Shown: positions 30,933 to 38,736 of the stretch, piece after piece
Position numbering within the stretch: the stretch's first letter is position 1
Layout of the letters: each line of letters begins with the position of its first letter
Source of the DNA: DATBGO01 sp963785765
GTDB taxonomy: Bacteria; Actinomycetota; Actinomycetes; Streptosporangiales; Streptosporangiaceae
Direction: 5' to 3'
Length of the DNA: 64,000 bases
NCBI GenBank assembly: GCA_963785765.1
Contig: CAWAWM010000008.1
Span: 868,001-932,000, forward strand
Made by a program: the position numbers and the translations under genes
The notes under the pieces: model-generated
What the model was told of the DNA's origin: nothing
Databases searched by the model: none
Seen by the model: the letters and a program-made list of their open reading frames with translations, nothing else

Positions 30933-32786
30933 ATGTCGTTGCAGACCACCACCAGCAGCCAGCCGTCCCGGCTCGCGCGCCCGGGCTTGCGGCCGGGTAG
31001 CGCCGCTGGCTCCCGCCCGCAGAGCACCGGCGCCGTCGGCCCGGCCGATCGGCCGCAGGCGGGTGAGGTGGCCGAGCACCAGGGACTCGGGCTGGCCCTC
31101 ATCCTGGTCGCCGCCTTCATGGTGGTCCTCGATTTCAGCATCGTGAACGTGGCGCTGCCGTCCATCGAGCGGGAGTTCGGGTTCTCGGCGGCCGCGGTGC
31201 AGTGGGTCGTCACCGGCTACGCGATCGCGTTCGGCGGGCTGCTGATCCTGGGCGGCCGGGCCGCCGACCTGTTCGGCCGCCGCCGCATGTTCATCGCCGG
31301 GTTGCTGGCCTTCTCGGCGGCGTCGCTGGCCGGCGGCCTGGCTCGGGACCCAGTGCTGCTGATCATGTCGCGGGTTATCCAGGGCGCCGGCGCCGCGGTT
31401 GTGGCACCGGCCGCGTTCTCGCTGATCACGACCGGCTTCGCCGAGGGTCCGCGGCGCAACCGCGCGCTCGGCAAGTACGGCGCCACGGCGTCGGTCGGCT
31501 TCGTGGCCGGCCAGGTGCTCGGCGGTGTGCTGGTCCAGTTCTTCAGCTGGCGAGCCGTGTTCCTGGTCAACGTTCCGGTCGGGGTGCTCGCCGCACTGCT
31601 CGCGCCGAGGCTGCTCGGCGAATCGCGAGCAGCCGGCCCGAGACGCCGCCTGGACGTATGGGGCGCGGCGCTGATCACGACGGCGGTGGCCGCCACGGTG
31701 TTTGCCGTATCCCAGTCGGCCGTGGCTGGCTGGGCATCCCCGGCCACCGGGGGAGCCGTGCTCACGGCGGTGGCCGCGGTGGTCGCGTTCTGGCTGGTCG
31801 AACAGCGCCACGCTGACCCGCTGGTCCGTGCTGACCTGCTCAAGCTGCCCAGCCTCCGGAAGGCCAGCAGCGTGAACGTGCTGCTCGGCCTGTGGAACGC
31901 GGGCGAGATGATCGTCCTGTCGATCTACTTCCAGCAGGTCCTGCACGACTCGCCGCTAGCGACCGGTCTGGCCATCGCGCCGCAGGGCATCGTGGGCTTC
32001 GCCGCGGGCATGCTGGGCGCCAGGCTGGCGGGTCGGCTCGGCGTGCGGCGGGTGCTGATCCTGACCAGCGGGCTGGCCATGGCCGGCTTCCTGATTCTCA
32101 CTCAGCTGCCCGCGACCGGCAGTTACAGCCTCCTGCTGGCTGCCGTCATGCCGGTCGGCTTCGGGACGGCGGGCACCGCGTTCGGGACCATGGTGATCGC
32201 GAGCGGCGGGGTCGCCGACAGCGATCAGGGCCTGGTCGGCGGGGTGGTCAACACCAGCCGCCAGATGGGCGCTGCGATCGGCGCCGCCCTGCTCCCGGCC
32301 GTGGCCGTGGCCGTGAACCAGCACGGGGCCATCGCCGGTGTGGCCGGCGACCGGGCCGCCATGCTCGCGGCGGCCGTGGCGGCCGGGCTGGCCATGCTCG
32401 TCGCCATGGGTACCCGCGCGGCCCGGGGGGACCGGAACCGGCGCCCAGGTGCTCAGCCGGTCACCTCATCCGCACGGCCAACCGCCAAGGAGGTATCCCA
32501 TGCAGCGCATGACGTCCGCCCGGACCAGCCTGGGCGAGGCCGATGTGAGTGCCGCCTGGCACGGCTTCGGACAGCAGCCCATGGCAGGCTCAGCGTGACA
32601 CTCGCCGCGCGGCGCCTGGCGGCCGCTGGGACCCGGCGCATGACGAGCAGGCCGGTGGAGCGGGAAGGACAGCCATCATGTCGACCATCCTCATCTCCGG
32701 AGCCGCTGGCTCAGTCGGCAGCATGCTCCGCGGCCGGCTGGCCGCCGAAGGCCGGTCGCTGCGCCTGCTCGATACCGCCCCGCTGA
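30933..32786 (+). CDS. MFS drug-type transporter (DHA2/EmrB-QacA-like), abnormal C-terminus
   Basis: Fourteen hydrophobic helices and the motifs of the 14-helix drug/H+ antiporter branch: FMVVLDFSIVNVALPSIERE in helix 1, GRRRMFIAGLLAFSAAS (motif A), RVIQGAGAAVVAPAAF in helix 4-5 and GGVVNTSRQMGAAIG. The transporter ends at about residue 505 (near 32450). No stop codon follows; the frame continues 110 residues, through a perfect ribosome-binding site and into the next gene by 109 bp. The true end is therefore uncertain. Upstream (30880-30930) is an AT-rich stretch suitable for a promoter. Substrate unknown. Confidence 0.85.
   Translation: MSLQTTTSSQPSRLARPGLRPGSAAGSRPQSTGAVGPADRPQAGEVAEHQGLGLALILVAAFMVVLDFSIVNVALPSIEREFGFSAAAVQWVVTGYAIAFGGLLILGGRAADLFGRRRMFIAGLLAFSAASLAGGLARDPVLLIMSRVIQGAGAAVVAPAAFSLITTGFAEGPRRNRALGKYGATASVGFVAGQVLGGVLVQFFSWRAVFLVNVPVGVLAALLAPRLLGESRAAGPRRRLDVWGAALITTAVAATVFAVSQSAVAGWASPATGGAVLTAVAAVVAFWLVEQRHADPLVRADLLKLPSLRKASSVNVLLGLWNAGEMIVLSIYFQQVLHDSPLATGLAIAPQGIVGFAAGMLGARLAGRLGVRRVLILTSGLAMAGFLILTQLPATGSYSLLLAAVMPVGFGTAGTAFGTMVIASGGVADSDQGLVGGVVNTSRQMGAAIGAALLPAVAVAVNQHGAIAGVAGDRAAMLAAAVAAGLAMLVAMGTRAARGDRNRRPGAQPVTSSARPTAKEVSHAAHDVRPDQPGRGRCECRLARLRTAAHGRLSVTLAARRLAAAGTRRMTSRPVEREGQPSCRPSSSPEPLAQSAACSAAGWPPKAGRCACSIPPR
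32500..32598 (+). CDS. Small ORF with ideal ribosome-binding site
   Basis: A 32-codon frame (MQRMTSARTSLGEADVSAAW then HGFGQQPMAGSA) preceded by AAGGAGGT with 5-nt spacing, the best ribosome-binding site in this part of the window. It lies between the functional end of the MFS and the uronate-dehydrogenase-like gene. It may be a small protein, a translational leader, or the start of a gene truncated by deletion or frameshift. Confidence 0.35.
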   Translation: MQRMTSARTSLGEADVSAAWHGFGQQPMAGSA

Positions 32787-33484
32787 CGGCCGGGCCCGGC
32801 GAGGAAGTCGTCCAGGCCTCGATCACCGACATGGCCTCGATGACCGAGGCCTGTCAGGGGGCGGCCGCCGTTGTTCACCTGGCCGGCCTGGCCACCGAGG
32901 CCCCCTGGGAGCAGATCGCTGAGCTCAACATTCACGGCACGTACGTGGTCTTCGAGGCAGCTCGCCGGGCCGGCGTCGGCCGGGTGGTCTACGCCTCCTC
33001 CAACCACGCCGTGGGCTTCACCCCCCGATCGGCCTTTCCGGCCCCGGACTACGCGTTTCCGGCGCCGGACACCTATTACGGCGTCTCGAAGGTGGCCGCC
33101 GAGGCACTGGCCGCGCTCTACCACCACAGGTACGGCCTCGATGCGATCTGCATCAGGATCCTGACCTGCGCCGAACGGCCGACCGACGTCAGATCGCTGT
33201 CGACCTGGCTGTCTCCGGACGACGCCGGGAGGTTGTTCGAGGCCTGCCTGACCGTGAACCGTCCTGGTTTCCGGGTGGTCTACGGGGTATCCCGCAACAC
33301 CCGGGGCGGCTGGGTCAGCCTGGACGCGGCGCGAGAACTCGGTTACGAGCCCCGCGATGACGCCGAACGCTACGCGGCCGACGTGATCGCCGAATACGGC
33401 GAGCCCGACCCGGCCGACCCGGTCCTGCAACACCTGGGCGGCGAGTTCTGCCTCCCCGGCTTCGACGCCGACAAGCTCGGCTGA
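32678..33484 (+). CDS. NAD-dependent epimerase/dehydratase, uronate-dehydrogenase-like
   Basis: Extended short-chain dehydrogenase (268 aa): Rossmann motif ILISGAAGSVGSMLR, VVHLAGLATE, catalytic Ser/Tyr/Lys at ASSNHAVGF and YYGVSKVAAE. The active-site neighbourhood SNHAVGF and the short C-terminal part are as in uronate dehydrogenases, which oxidise galacturonate or glucuronate to aldarolactone; the substrate is inferred. ATG 32678 has GGAAGGA upstream. It stands alone after the MFS gene and converges on fahA. Confidence 0.85.
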   Translation: MSTILISGAAGSVGSMLRGRLAAEGRSLRLLDTAPLTAGPGEEVVQASITDMASMTEACQGAAAVVHLAGLATEAPWEQIAELNIHGTYVVFEAARRAGVGRVVYASSNHAVGFTPRSAFPAPDYAFPAPDTYYGVSKVAAEALAALYHHRYGLDAICIRILTCAERPTDVRSLSTWLSPDDAGRLFEACLTVNRPGFRVVYGVSRNTRGGWVSLDAARELGYEPRDDAERYAADVIAEYGEPDPADPVLQHLGGEFCLPGFDADKLG

Positions 33485-33500
33485 GCGGGCTGCGGGCCGG

Positions 33501-34745
33501 CTAGCCGACTGCCTCGGCGATGGCCGGGATGATCTGGCCGTGTGCGTCACCGAAGCCAATCCGCGCGCCGTCCTCGCCGCGGGCGGTCGCCGAGATCGTC
33601 ACCTCGTCGTTGTCCTGCAGCCAGGCCCGGGTGGTTCCGTCGGGGAGCGTGAGCGGCTCGGTGCCGTTCCAGGCCAGCTCGATCAGGCAGCCGCGCTGAT
33701 CAGGCTCCGGGCCGCTGACTGTTCCCGACGCATACAGGTCACCGATGCCTACGCAGGCCCCGTTCACCGTCATGTGCGCGAGCATCTGGGCCGGGCTCCA
33801 GTGCATGGTCGCGTACCGCGGCCTGGACACAACATGGCCGTTGAGGCGGACTTCGAAGTCGATGTCCAGCCCCCAGTCCTCCGACTCGGTCAGGTACGGC
33901 AGCAGCTCGGTGTCGCGGGACGGCGGCCGGATCCTCGCGTGTTCCAGCGCGGCCAGCGGTACCACCCACGGCGACACCGTGGTGGCGAACGACTTGGCCA
34001 GGAACGGGCCCAGCGGAACAGACTCCCAGGACTGCAGGTCCCGGGCCGACCAGTCGTTGACCAGGCATGCTCCGAAAACATGCTCACTGAGCCTGGTCGC
34101 CGGCACCGGCTCGCTCATCAGGCTGTGTACGCCGACCACGAAGCCGAGCTCAGCCTCGAAGTCGAGCTTGGCTGACGGCCCGAACGACGGCTTGCTCGCG
34201 CCCGGCGCCCTCGTCTGTCCGCACGGGCGCCGCACCGGCGTGTGCGAGGCCACGACCGTGCCGGCCTTCCCGTGGTAGCCGATCGGCAGGTGCCGCCAGT
34301 TGGGCGTCAGCGGCTCGCCGTCCGGGCGGAAGATCCGGCCGACATTCGTCGCGTGATACTCGTTCGCATAAAAGTCGACGTAGTCGCCGACGGTGAACGG
34401 CCGGTGCAACTCGGCGGTGCTGGCCGGGACCAGCACGTCCTCGACCGCCTCCCGGTATGCCTCGTCGGAGAGCCAGGTCTGCAGGGCGGCCCGGACCTGG
34501 TCCCAGGCGCGGTGCCCGGCGGCCAGGAACAGGTCCAGGTTGCCGTCGCTGAACAGGTGCGCCCGGCCGGGCAGCAGCCGTCCGGTCACGGCGCTGAGGT
34601 CCAGGATCCGGTCGCCGATGGCCACACCGGCCCGCGGCTGGCCCGGGCGATGCGCCGGGGTGAACGAGCCATAGGGCAGCGTGTCCAGCCCGAACGGGTC
34701 GTCGGGCGCGATCCCGAGCCAGCGGGCCGCCGCTATCCGTGCCAT
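33501..34745 (-). CDS. fahA: Fumarylacetoacetase
   Basis: Last enzyme of homogentisate/tyrosine degradation, cleaving fumarylacetoacetate to fumarate and acetoacetate. The 414-aa product has the N-terminal FAA_hydrolase_N domain (PYGSFTPAHRPGQPRAGVAI) and the catalytic domain with VGDYVDFYANEYHATNVGRI (catalytic His and metal ligand region), LDFEAELGFVVG, VFGACLVNDWSARDLQSWE (metal ligands) and SFATTVSPWVV. Length and motif order fit the eukaryotic-like FAH of actinomycetes. It follows the companion gene at 34765-35649 by 19 bp and forms an operon with it. No homogentisate dioxygenase is in the window. Confidence 0.95.
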   Translation of the reverse strand: MARIAAARWLGIAPDDPFGLDTLPYGSFTPAHRPGQPRAGVAIGDRILDLSAVTGRLLPGRAHLFSDGNLDLFLAAGHRAWDQVRAALQTWLSDEAYREAVEDVLVPASTAELHRPFTVGDYVDFYANEYHATNVGRIFRPDGEPLTPNWRHLPIGYHGKAGTVVASHTPVRRPCGQTRAPGASKPSFGPSAKLDFEAELGFVVGVHSLMSEPVPATRLSEHVFGACLVNDWSARDLQSWESVPLGPFLAKSFATTVSPWVVPLAALEHARIRPPSRDTELLPYLTESEDWGLDIDFEVRLNGHVVSRPRYATMHWSPAQMLAHMTVNGACVGIGDLYASGTVSGPEPDQRGCLIELAWNGTEPLTLPDGTTRAWLQDNDEVTISATARGEDGARIGFGDAHGQIIPAIAEAVG

Positions 34746-34764
34746 GAAGACTCCTGTCTGATGC

Positions 34765-35649
34765 TCATCCGGGCTCGCTGATCAGCCCCAGCGCGACCAG
34801 GTCCGCCACGGGCTCGTCCGTGCTGCAGGTGCCCACCGAGATGAACTGGGCGCGGACCCGGTCGGCGTCGAGCGGGTCAAGCCCGGCGATCCGGGCCGCC
34901 AGCTCGTCGCCATCGAGCGCGGCCAGCACCGAGGCGACGTCATCAGCAGCTGCCCCGTCCGCCGCGGCCGCCACCGCGAGCAGCAGGTTGAGGAAGCCAT
35001 GATGCTCGAACCCGGTGTCGGCCGCAGCATGGCGGACCGCGTGATGGAGGCCTGCGGTGCATTTGAACGGGATCCGCCGGTCAGCCAATTCCACCAGGGC
35101 AGCGGCCAGCGCGGGCTCGTCAGGAAACGCCGCCGCATCCTGGCCGCCCGTGCGCAGCTTGGCGCGGTAGCGGTGTTCATCGATGGGTCCGAGGACATCG
35201 TCGCCGCGAGCGGTCAGCGGGATCTCGATATAACCAGCGGCTCCCGCCAGCGGGACCGCGTCCAGCGCGGCGACGACTCCGGCGACCGCTGCTGCGGCCA
35301 CGTCCTGGCCAGCCGCGGCGTCGAGTCCGGTCGGCACCTCGACCGAGCGCAGCCGCAGCCGCGGATCGGTGGCCACCATGTCCAGGCTGTCCGCGACGGC
35401 CTGGGCTCCGCCGGTCACGATCAGCGAGAGGTCGATCTCAGCGAGGGCGGCAGCGGTGAGGGCGGAGCGCAGCTGGGCGAGCCTGACCTCAGGGCACACG
35501 AACGGGCCGGTGAGGTAGCTGTACCAGGCATCCTGGTGCTGGATGTGAGCGGCGACGGCCGCAGCCATCGGCAGGTCAGCCGGCGGGAACAGCGATGCGT
35601 CGTCGAACAGGCCGCGCAGCAGCGTGCTCGCTGTGCTGGGGTGGCTCAA
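34765..35649 (-). CDS. Conserved protein paired with fumarylacetoacetase
   Basis: A 294-aa soluble protein of Ala/Asp-rich composition. I selected the TTG at 35649 (SHPSTASTLLRGLFDDASLF) because a purine-rich GAGGGGG lies at the right distance and the N-terminus LLRGLFDDASLFPPADLPM resembles proteins I recall beside fahA in other actinomycetes. It contains FKCTAGLHHAVRH and HGFLNLLLA, which may be a TIM-barrel-like end. No function is known. The longer open frame upstream has no similarity. Confidence 0.65.
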   Translation of the reverse strand: MSHPSTASTLLRGLFDDASLFPPADLPMAAAVAAHIQHQDAWYSYLTGPFVCPEVRLAQLRSALTAAALAEIDLSLIVTGGAQAVADSLDMVATDPRLRLRSVEVPTGLDAAAGQDVAAAAVAGVVAALDAVPLAGAAGYIEIPLTARGDDVLGPIDEHRYRAKLRTGGQDAAAFPDEPALAAALVELADRRIPFKCTAGLHHAVRHAAADTGFEHHGFLNLLLAVAAAADGAAADDVASVLAALDGDELAARIAGLDPLDADRVRAQFISVGTCSTDEPVADLVALGLISEPG

Positions 35650-36006
35650 CGCTGGCGCCCCCTCAACGCGGTATGGCCGGTACCTGGTGCCGGTAGCCGG
35701 TAGCCGGATCGCCGGTGACCGGTCGGCGAGCGCCAGCGTATAACGCCCTCCGCGAGCCGCGACCGGCAGGCCACGCGCCCTGGCCAGCGGCATTGCCGAT
35801 CACCCGGCCCGGCCAGCGATCCTGGCGGCGGCGCCAGGCCGACCTCGGCGATAGGCCGGCCGGCAGGTTAGCCTCGCTAGTGGCCAGGTGTACCGGCGGT
35901 GCCGTTGGGGAGCAGTGTTATCGGAGCAGTGCTAGCTGAGCAGTTACCGGAGCAGTGCGATCGGGACAGTGCTGAGTCGGGACAGTGCTGAGGAGGTGAG
36001 ACGGGG
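35650..36006. other. Intergenic region with tandem repeat upstream of ndh
   Basis: No gene is convincing. From about 35906 to 36000 lies an imperfect tandem array of a 14-16-bp unit near GGAGCAGTGCTATC (about six copies), reaching right up to the ndh ribosome-binding region GAGGTGAGACGGGG. The first half holds only short frames. Confidence 0.6.
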
Positions 36007-37266
36007 ATGGCCAGAGGACCAGACGGTCCGCGCACGCAGGTGCTCGTGGTGGGGGCCGGCTTCGGCGGCCTCGCGACGATCAGCGGGCTGCGGCGCGCCG
36101 GCGCGCGGGTGACGCTGCTGGACAGGAATATCTACAGCACCTTCCAGCCGCTGCTGTACCAGGTGGCGACGGGCGGACTGAATGGCAGCGACGTCGCCTA
36201 CCCGGTTCGCGGCGTCACCCGCAAGTACCGGGCCCGATTCCGCCATGGCGAAATGGCCGGCCTCGATACGGCGGTGCGCCGGGTGGTCCTGGCCGACGGG
36301 GACAAGCTGAGCTACGACTATCTCATCCTGGCTACCGGCGTGACCGCGGCGCATTTCGGCGTGACCGGCGCGGCCGAGCACACCCTGGGCCTCTATACCC
36401 GGCGCGACGCCATCGCGCTGCGCGACAAGATCATGGCCCGGCTGGAGTACCTGAACACGGCCAGGCCCGATGAGGAACTCGCTGTGACGGTGGTGGGCGC
36501 GGGTGCCACCGGAGTGGAGTTGGCCGGGACCCTGGCCGAACTGCGGAACATCGCGCTGGCCGCATCGTTCCCCGACATCGACCGCACTCGCGTGCACATC
36601 AGGCTGGTCGAGATGGCACCCGCAGCGCTGGGGCCGTTCGACCGGGCGCTGCGTGACTACGCCTGCAGGCAGCTGGTCGAGCGGGGCGTCGACGTCCGGC
36701 TGGGTACCGCGATCCAGGAAGTCACCGAAGATGCGGTCGTGCTCGCTGACGGGGAGACAATGCGCAGCGACATCACGGTCTGGGCCGCCGGGGTGGCCGC
36801 TCCGGAGGCGGTGGCCGGCTGGGGCCTGCCGCAGGGCCAGGGCGGCCGCATCCTGACCGGGCCGGACTTGCGGGTCGAAGGGCAGGACCGGATCTTCGCG
36901 ATCGGCGACATCGCGCTCATCGACGGTCAGCAGCTGCCGCAGCTCGCGCAGCCCGCCCTGCAGATGGGCAGGTTTGCCGCAGCGCAGATCGCGCTCCTGA
37001 TGGCTGGGCAGGCCACGGTCAGGTTCAGCTATCACGACAAGGGCATCATGGCTACCATCGGGCACCGGTCGGCGGTCGTCCAGCTGCCGCACCGGATCCG
37101 GATTCGCGGCACGCTGGCCTGGCTGGCCTGGCTGGCGCTGCATCTGGTCACGCTGCTGGGCGGCCGCAACCGCATCTCGGCGCTGATCAACCTGTCCTGG
37201 CGGTACCTGACCTGGGCCCGGGGCGGCGGACTGATCGTCGGCGACGAGGACCCGCCGGAAACCTGA
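36007..37266 (+). CDS. ndh: Type II NADH:quinone oxidoreductase (NDH-2)
   Basis: FAD enzyme that passes electrons from NADH to menaquinone without pumping protons; peripheral on the inner membrane. Seen are the FAD motif VLVVGAGFGGLATISGL (residues 11-27), TFQPLLYQVATGGL, ILATGV, the NADH motif VTVVGAGATGVELAGTLAEL (about residue 160), the second FAD contact IFAIGDIA and PQLAQPALQMG. The hydrophobic stretch LAWLAWLALHLVTLLGG near residue 375 is the membrane-contacting part. Length 419 aa fits. No operon partner. Confidence 0.93.
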   Translation: MARGPDGPRTQVLVVGAGFGGLATISGLRRAGARVTLLDRNIYSTFQPLLYQVATGGLNGSDVAYPVRGVTRKYRARFRHGEMAGLDTAVRRVVLADGDKLSYDYLILATGVTAAHFGVTGAAEHTLGLYTRRDAIALRDKIMARLEYLNTARPDEELAVTVVGAGATGVELAGTLAELRNIALAASFPDIDRTRVHIRLVEMAPAALGPFDRALRDYACRQLVERGVDVRLGTAIQEVTEDAVVLADGETMRSDITVWAAGVAAPEAVAGWGLPQGQGGRILTGPDLRVEGQDRIFAIGDIALIDGQQLPQLAQPALQMGRFAAAQIALLMAGQATVRFSYHDKGIMATIGHRSAVVQLPHRIRIRGTLAWLAWLALHLVTLLGGRNRISALINLSWRYLTWARGGGLIVGDEDPPET

Positions 37267-37353
37267 GCTCAGTCGTTTCCCCAATAGCAACGCGGCCGGC
37301 CGCCTGGCTGGCTGCCGACCGCGAATTGCTTCGGTTCGTGACTAGCTGACCAG

Positions 37354-37527
37354 CTACCAGCGGTACCAGCGACCGCGGCGGCGTCCACCCGATTCGGCAG
37401 CGCGGAACAGGAAGCCGAGCAGCCACAGCACCAGCAGGATCAGCGCGATCCACCACAGGAGGTGGAGTGCGAATCCAGCACCAGCGAGAATCAGCACAAG
37501 CAACAGGACCAGAAGTATGACAAGCAC
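37354..37527 (-). CDS. Small hydrophobic membrane protein
   Basis: A 57-aa protein from the GTG at 37527, which has GAGGAG 6 nt upstream. Two closely spaced hydrophobic segments (VLVILLVLLLVLILAG, LLWWIALILLVLWLLGFLF) are followed by a basic Arg/Trp-rich tail GGRRRGRWYRW. This matches a small actinobacterial hydrophobic protein family of unknown function (recalled, not checked). It converges on ndh. Confidence 0.7.
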   Translation of the reverse strand: MLVILLVLLLVLILAGAGFALHLLWWIALILLVLWLLGFLFRAAESGGRRRGRWYRW

Positions 37528-38151
37528 CGCGGGCTCCTCAATAGAGATGACGACGCGAGTGTTACTTCCCGGTCGGCGGCCGCTAAACATGCGAGTTCCG
37601 TTACTGCGTAAGCCGACTTCCGTGACTGCCTTCTTTCTTGCCCGTAGTCGGGTTCACCGGCGAAATCGGGGCTCCCGCCGGATCCCGCGCTGCGGGCCGG
37701 CTGGGGAGCCCTCGGCCTGGCTGGAGTACCCGGACGCGGGCAGCAGGGCCCGGATCGCGCCGGGGCCGGGTTTGGCGCTGCGATGGCCGGGCAGGAAGGC
37801 GGCGTTGTCCAGACGATGCAGCTGCAGATATGGCGGACGGTCGCGTGAGATGCCGGGGATGACCAAGACGAGCGGCCTTAACAGGGTGTCCGCAGCCTCG
37901 GTCTGGACGCTTGCCATGGACACCTTCGCGAAAGCGTCCGAGGTAGCGGCGGCCGCGACCGGCGAGGAAGAGTTGCGCCAGGGCACCGCCAGCGCGCTGT
38001 GCGGCGCCATCGGTGCGGATCCGATGTCCGGGAATCGGCACTTCTGAATGGCGCCGCCTGTTTAAATGGCACCGCTTGCGGTACCTGTTGTGGCGACCAC
38101 GAGGCGCGGGCCCGCGCATCACCGGCTAGACCTGCCCGATCGGAGAGACCA
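37528..38151. other. Gene-less stretch of about 620 bp
   Basis: Frames of 118-176 codons exist on both strands but none has family features or a good ribosome-binding site. A 65-codon plus-strand frame from about 37849 (TKTSGLNRVSAASVW, later EEELRQGTASALCGAIGA) has protein-like composition and might be a small gene or a remnant; I cannot support it further. Confidence 0.35.
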
Positions 38152-38349
38152 ATGCGCATCATCTCGGTTCTGGTCGTCTTGTGGCTGATTATCGGTGCGA
38201 TCGCCGCCGGTCAGCGCCACTACTACACGAGCGGGAACGCGAACTGCGCCAAGGCGGGCACGATCGTGGTGACGATAATCGCGGGCCCGCTCAACTACTT
38301 CGGCGCCAACCCGAAGATTCACTGCGCGGTGCCCCAGCCGAGTAAGTGA
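38152..38349 (+). CDS. Small membrane protein, unknown function
   Basis: A 65-aa protein starting with one membrane helix (RIISVLVVLWLIIGAIAAGQ) followed by RHYYTSGNANCAKAGTIVVT and AGPLNYFGANPKIHCAVPQP with two Cys. I recall near-identical small proteins across actinomycetes, all uncharacterised. The ATG is preceded by GGAGA. A hairpin suited to terminate transcription lies about 30 bp after the stop. Confidence 0.75.
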   Translation: MRIISVLVVLWLIIGAIAAGQRHYYTSGNANCAKAGTIVVTIIAGPLNYFGANPKIHCAVPQPSK

Positions 38350-38377
38350 GCCTGCCGTCCGGCTGCGAGTAGCGGCA

Positions 38378-38397
38378 GCGGGCCTGGTGAGGCCCGC
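38378..38397 (+). terminator. Hairpin terminator after the small membrane protein gene
   Basis: Perfect 8-bp stem GCGGGCCT / AGGCCCGC with loop GGTG and no U-tract, as is common for actinobacterial terminators. Confidence 0.55.
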
Positions 38398-38516
38398 GAC
38401 ACTCGCCCACGATCTCCGGCCCGGGGTAGCGGCCCCGCCCCGCTCTCCGGGCCGGGCTGACGTTGACGTGGCCACGGAGCGACCGGCTTGACGGAGCGAC
38501 CGGGCTACACCGTAGA

Positions 38517-38576
38517 TAGCTTGACGTCGAGATAGTCATTTTCTAGACTGACGCTAGATAGCTTGACATCAAGATA
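38517..38576 (+). promoter_or_regulatory. acnA promoter with two MarR-type operators
   Basis: Promoter: TTGACG at 38521-38526, 17-nt spacer, TAGACT at 38544-38549. Two 18-bp sites flank it: TAGCTTGACGTCGAGATA (38517-38534, covering the -35 box) and TAGCTTGACATCAAGATA (38559-38576, just after the expected start). Their centres are exactly 42 bp apart, four DNA turns. The CTTGA-type dyad fits a MarR-family repressor; TamR is known to control aconitase in Streptomyces, so a TamR-like protein is the best guess. The regulator gene is not in the window. Confidence 0.65.
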
Positions 38577-38632
38577 CGTCTTGGGGGCCGGGCGCGGCCA
38601 GCGCGCCAGACTGCGGCAGGATTCAACTACGG

Positions 38633-38727
38633 GCCCCATGCAGGGCAGCGAATGGGCAGTGCAGCAAACGGGCAGTGCAGCGCAACGCAGTGCAGCAGAA
38701 CGCAGGGCAGCACAACGCAGGGCAGGA
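38633..38727. repeat. 15-17 bp tandem repeat in acnA leader
   Basis: About six degenerate copies of a unit near GGGCAGTGCAGCAAAC occupy the untranslated leader directly before the acnA ribosome-binding site. Confidence 0.8.
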
Positions 38728-38736
38728 GGCCACGCG

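Noticed and set aside
35944..37290. 448-codon antisense frame over ndh
   Set aside because: Shadow frame; NDH-2 motifs are on the plus strand.
37517..38047. 176-codon plus-strand frame
   Set aside because: No ribosome-binding site, Arg/Ser/Pro-rich composition and no family similarity, apart from a possible small remnant near 37849-38047.
38563..38736. Longer N-terminus for aconitase
   Set aside because: It would translate the operator and tandem repeat; ATG 38737 has AGGAGG and family N-terminus.
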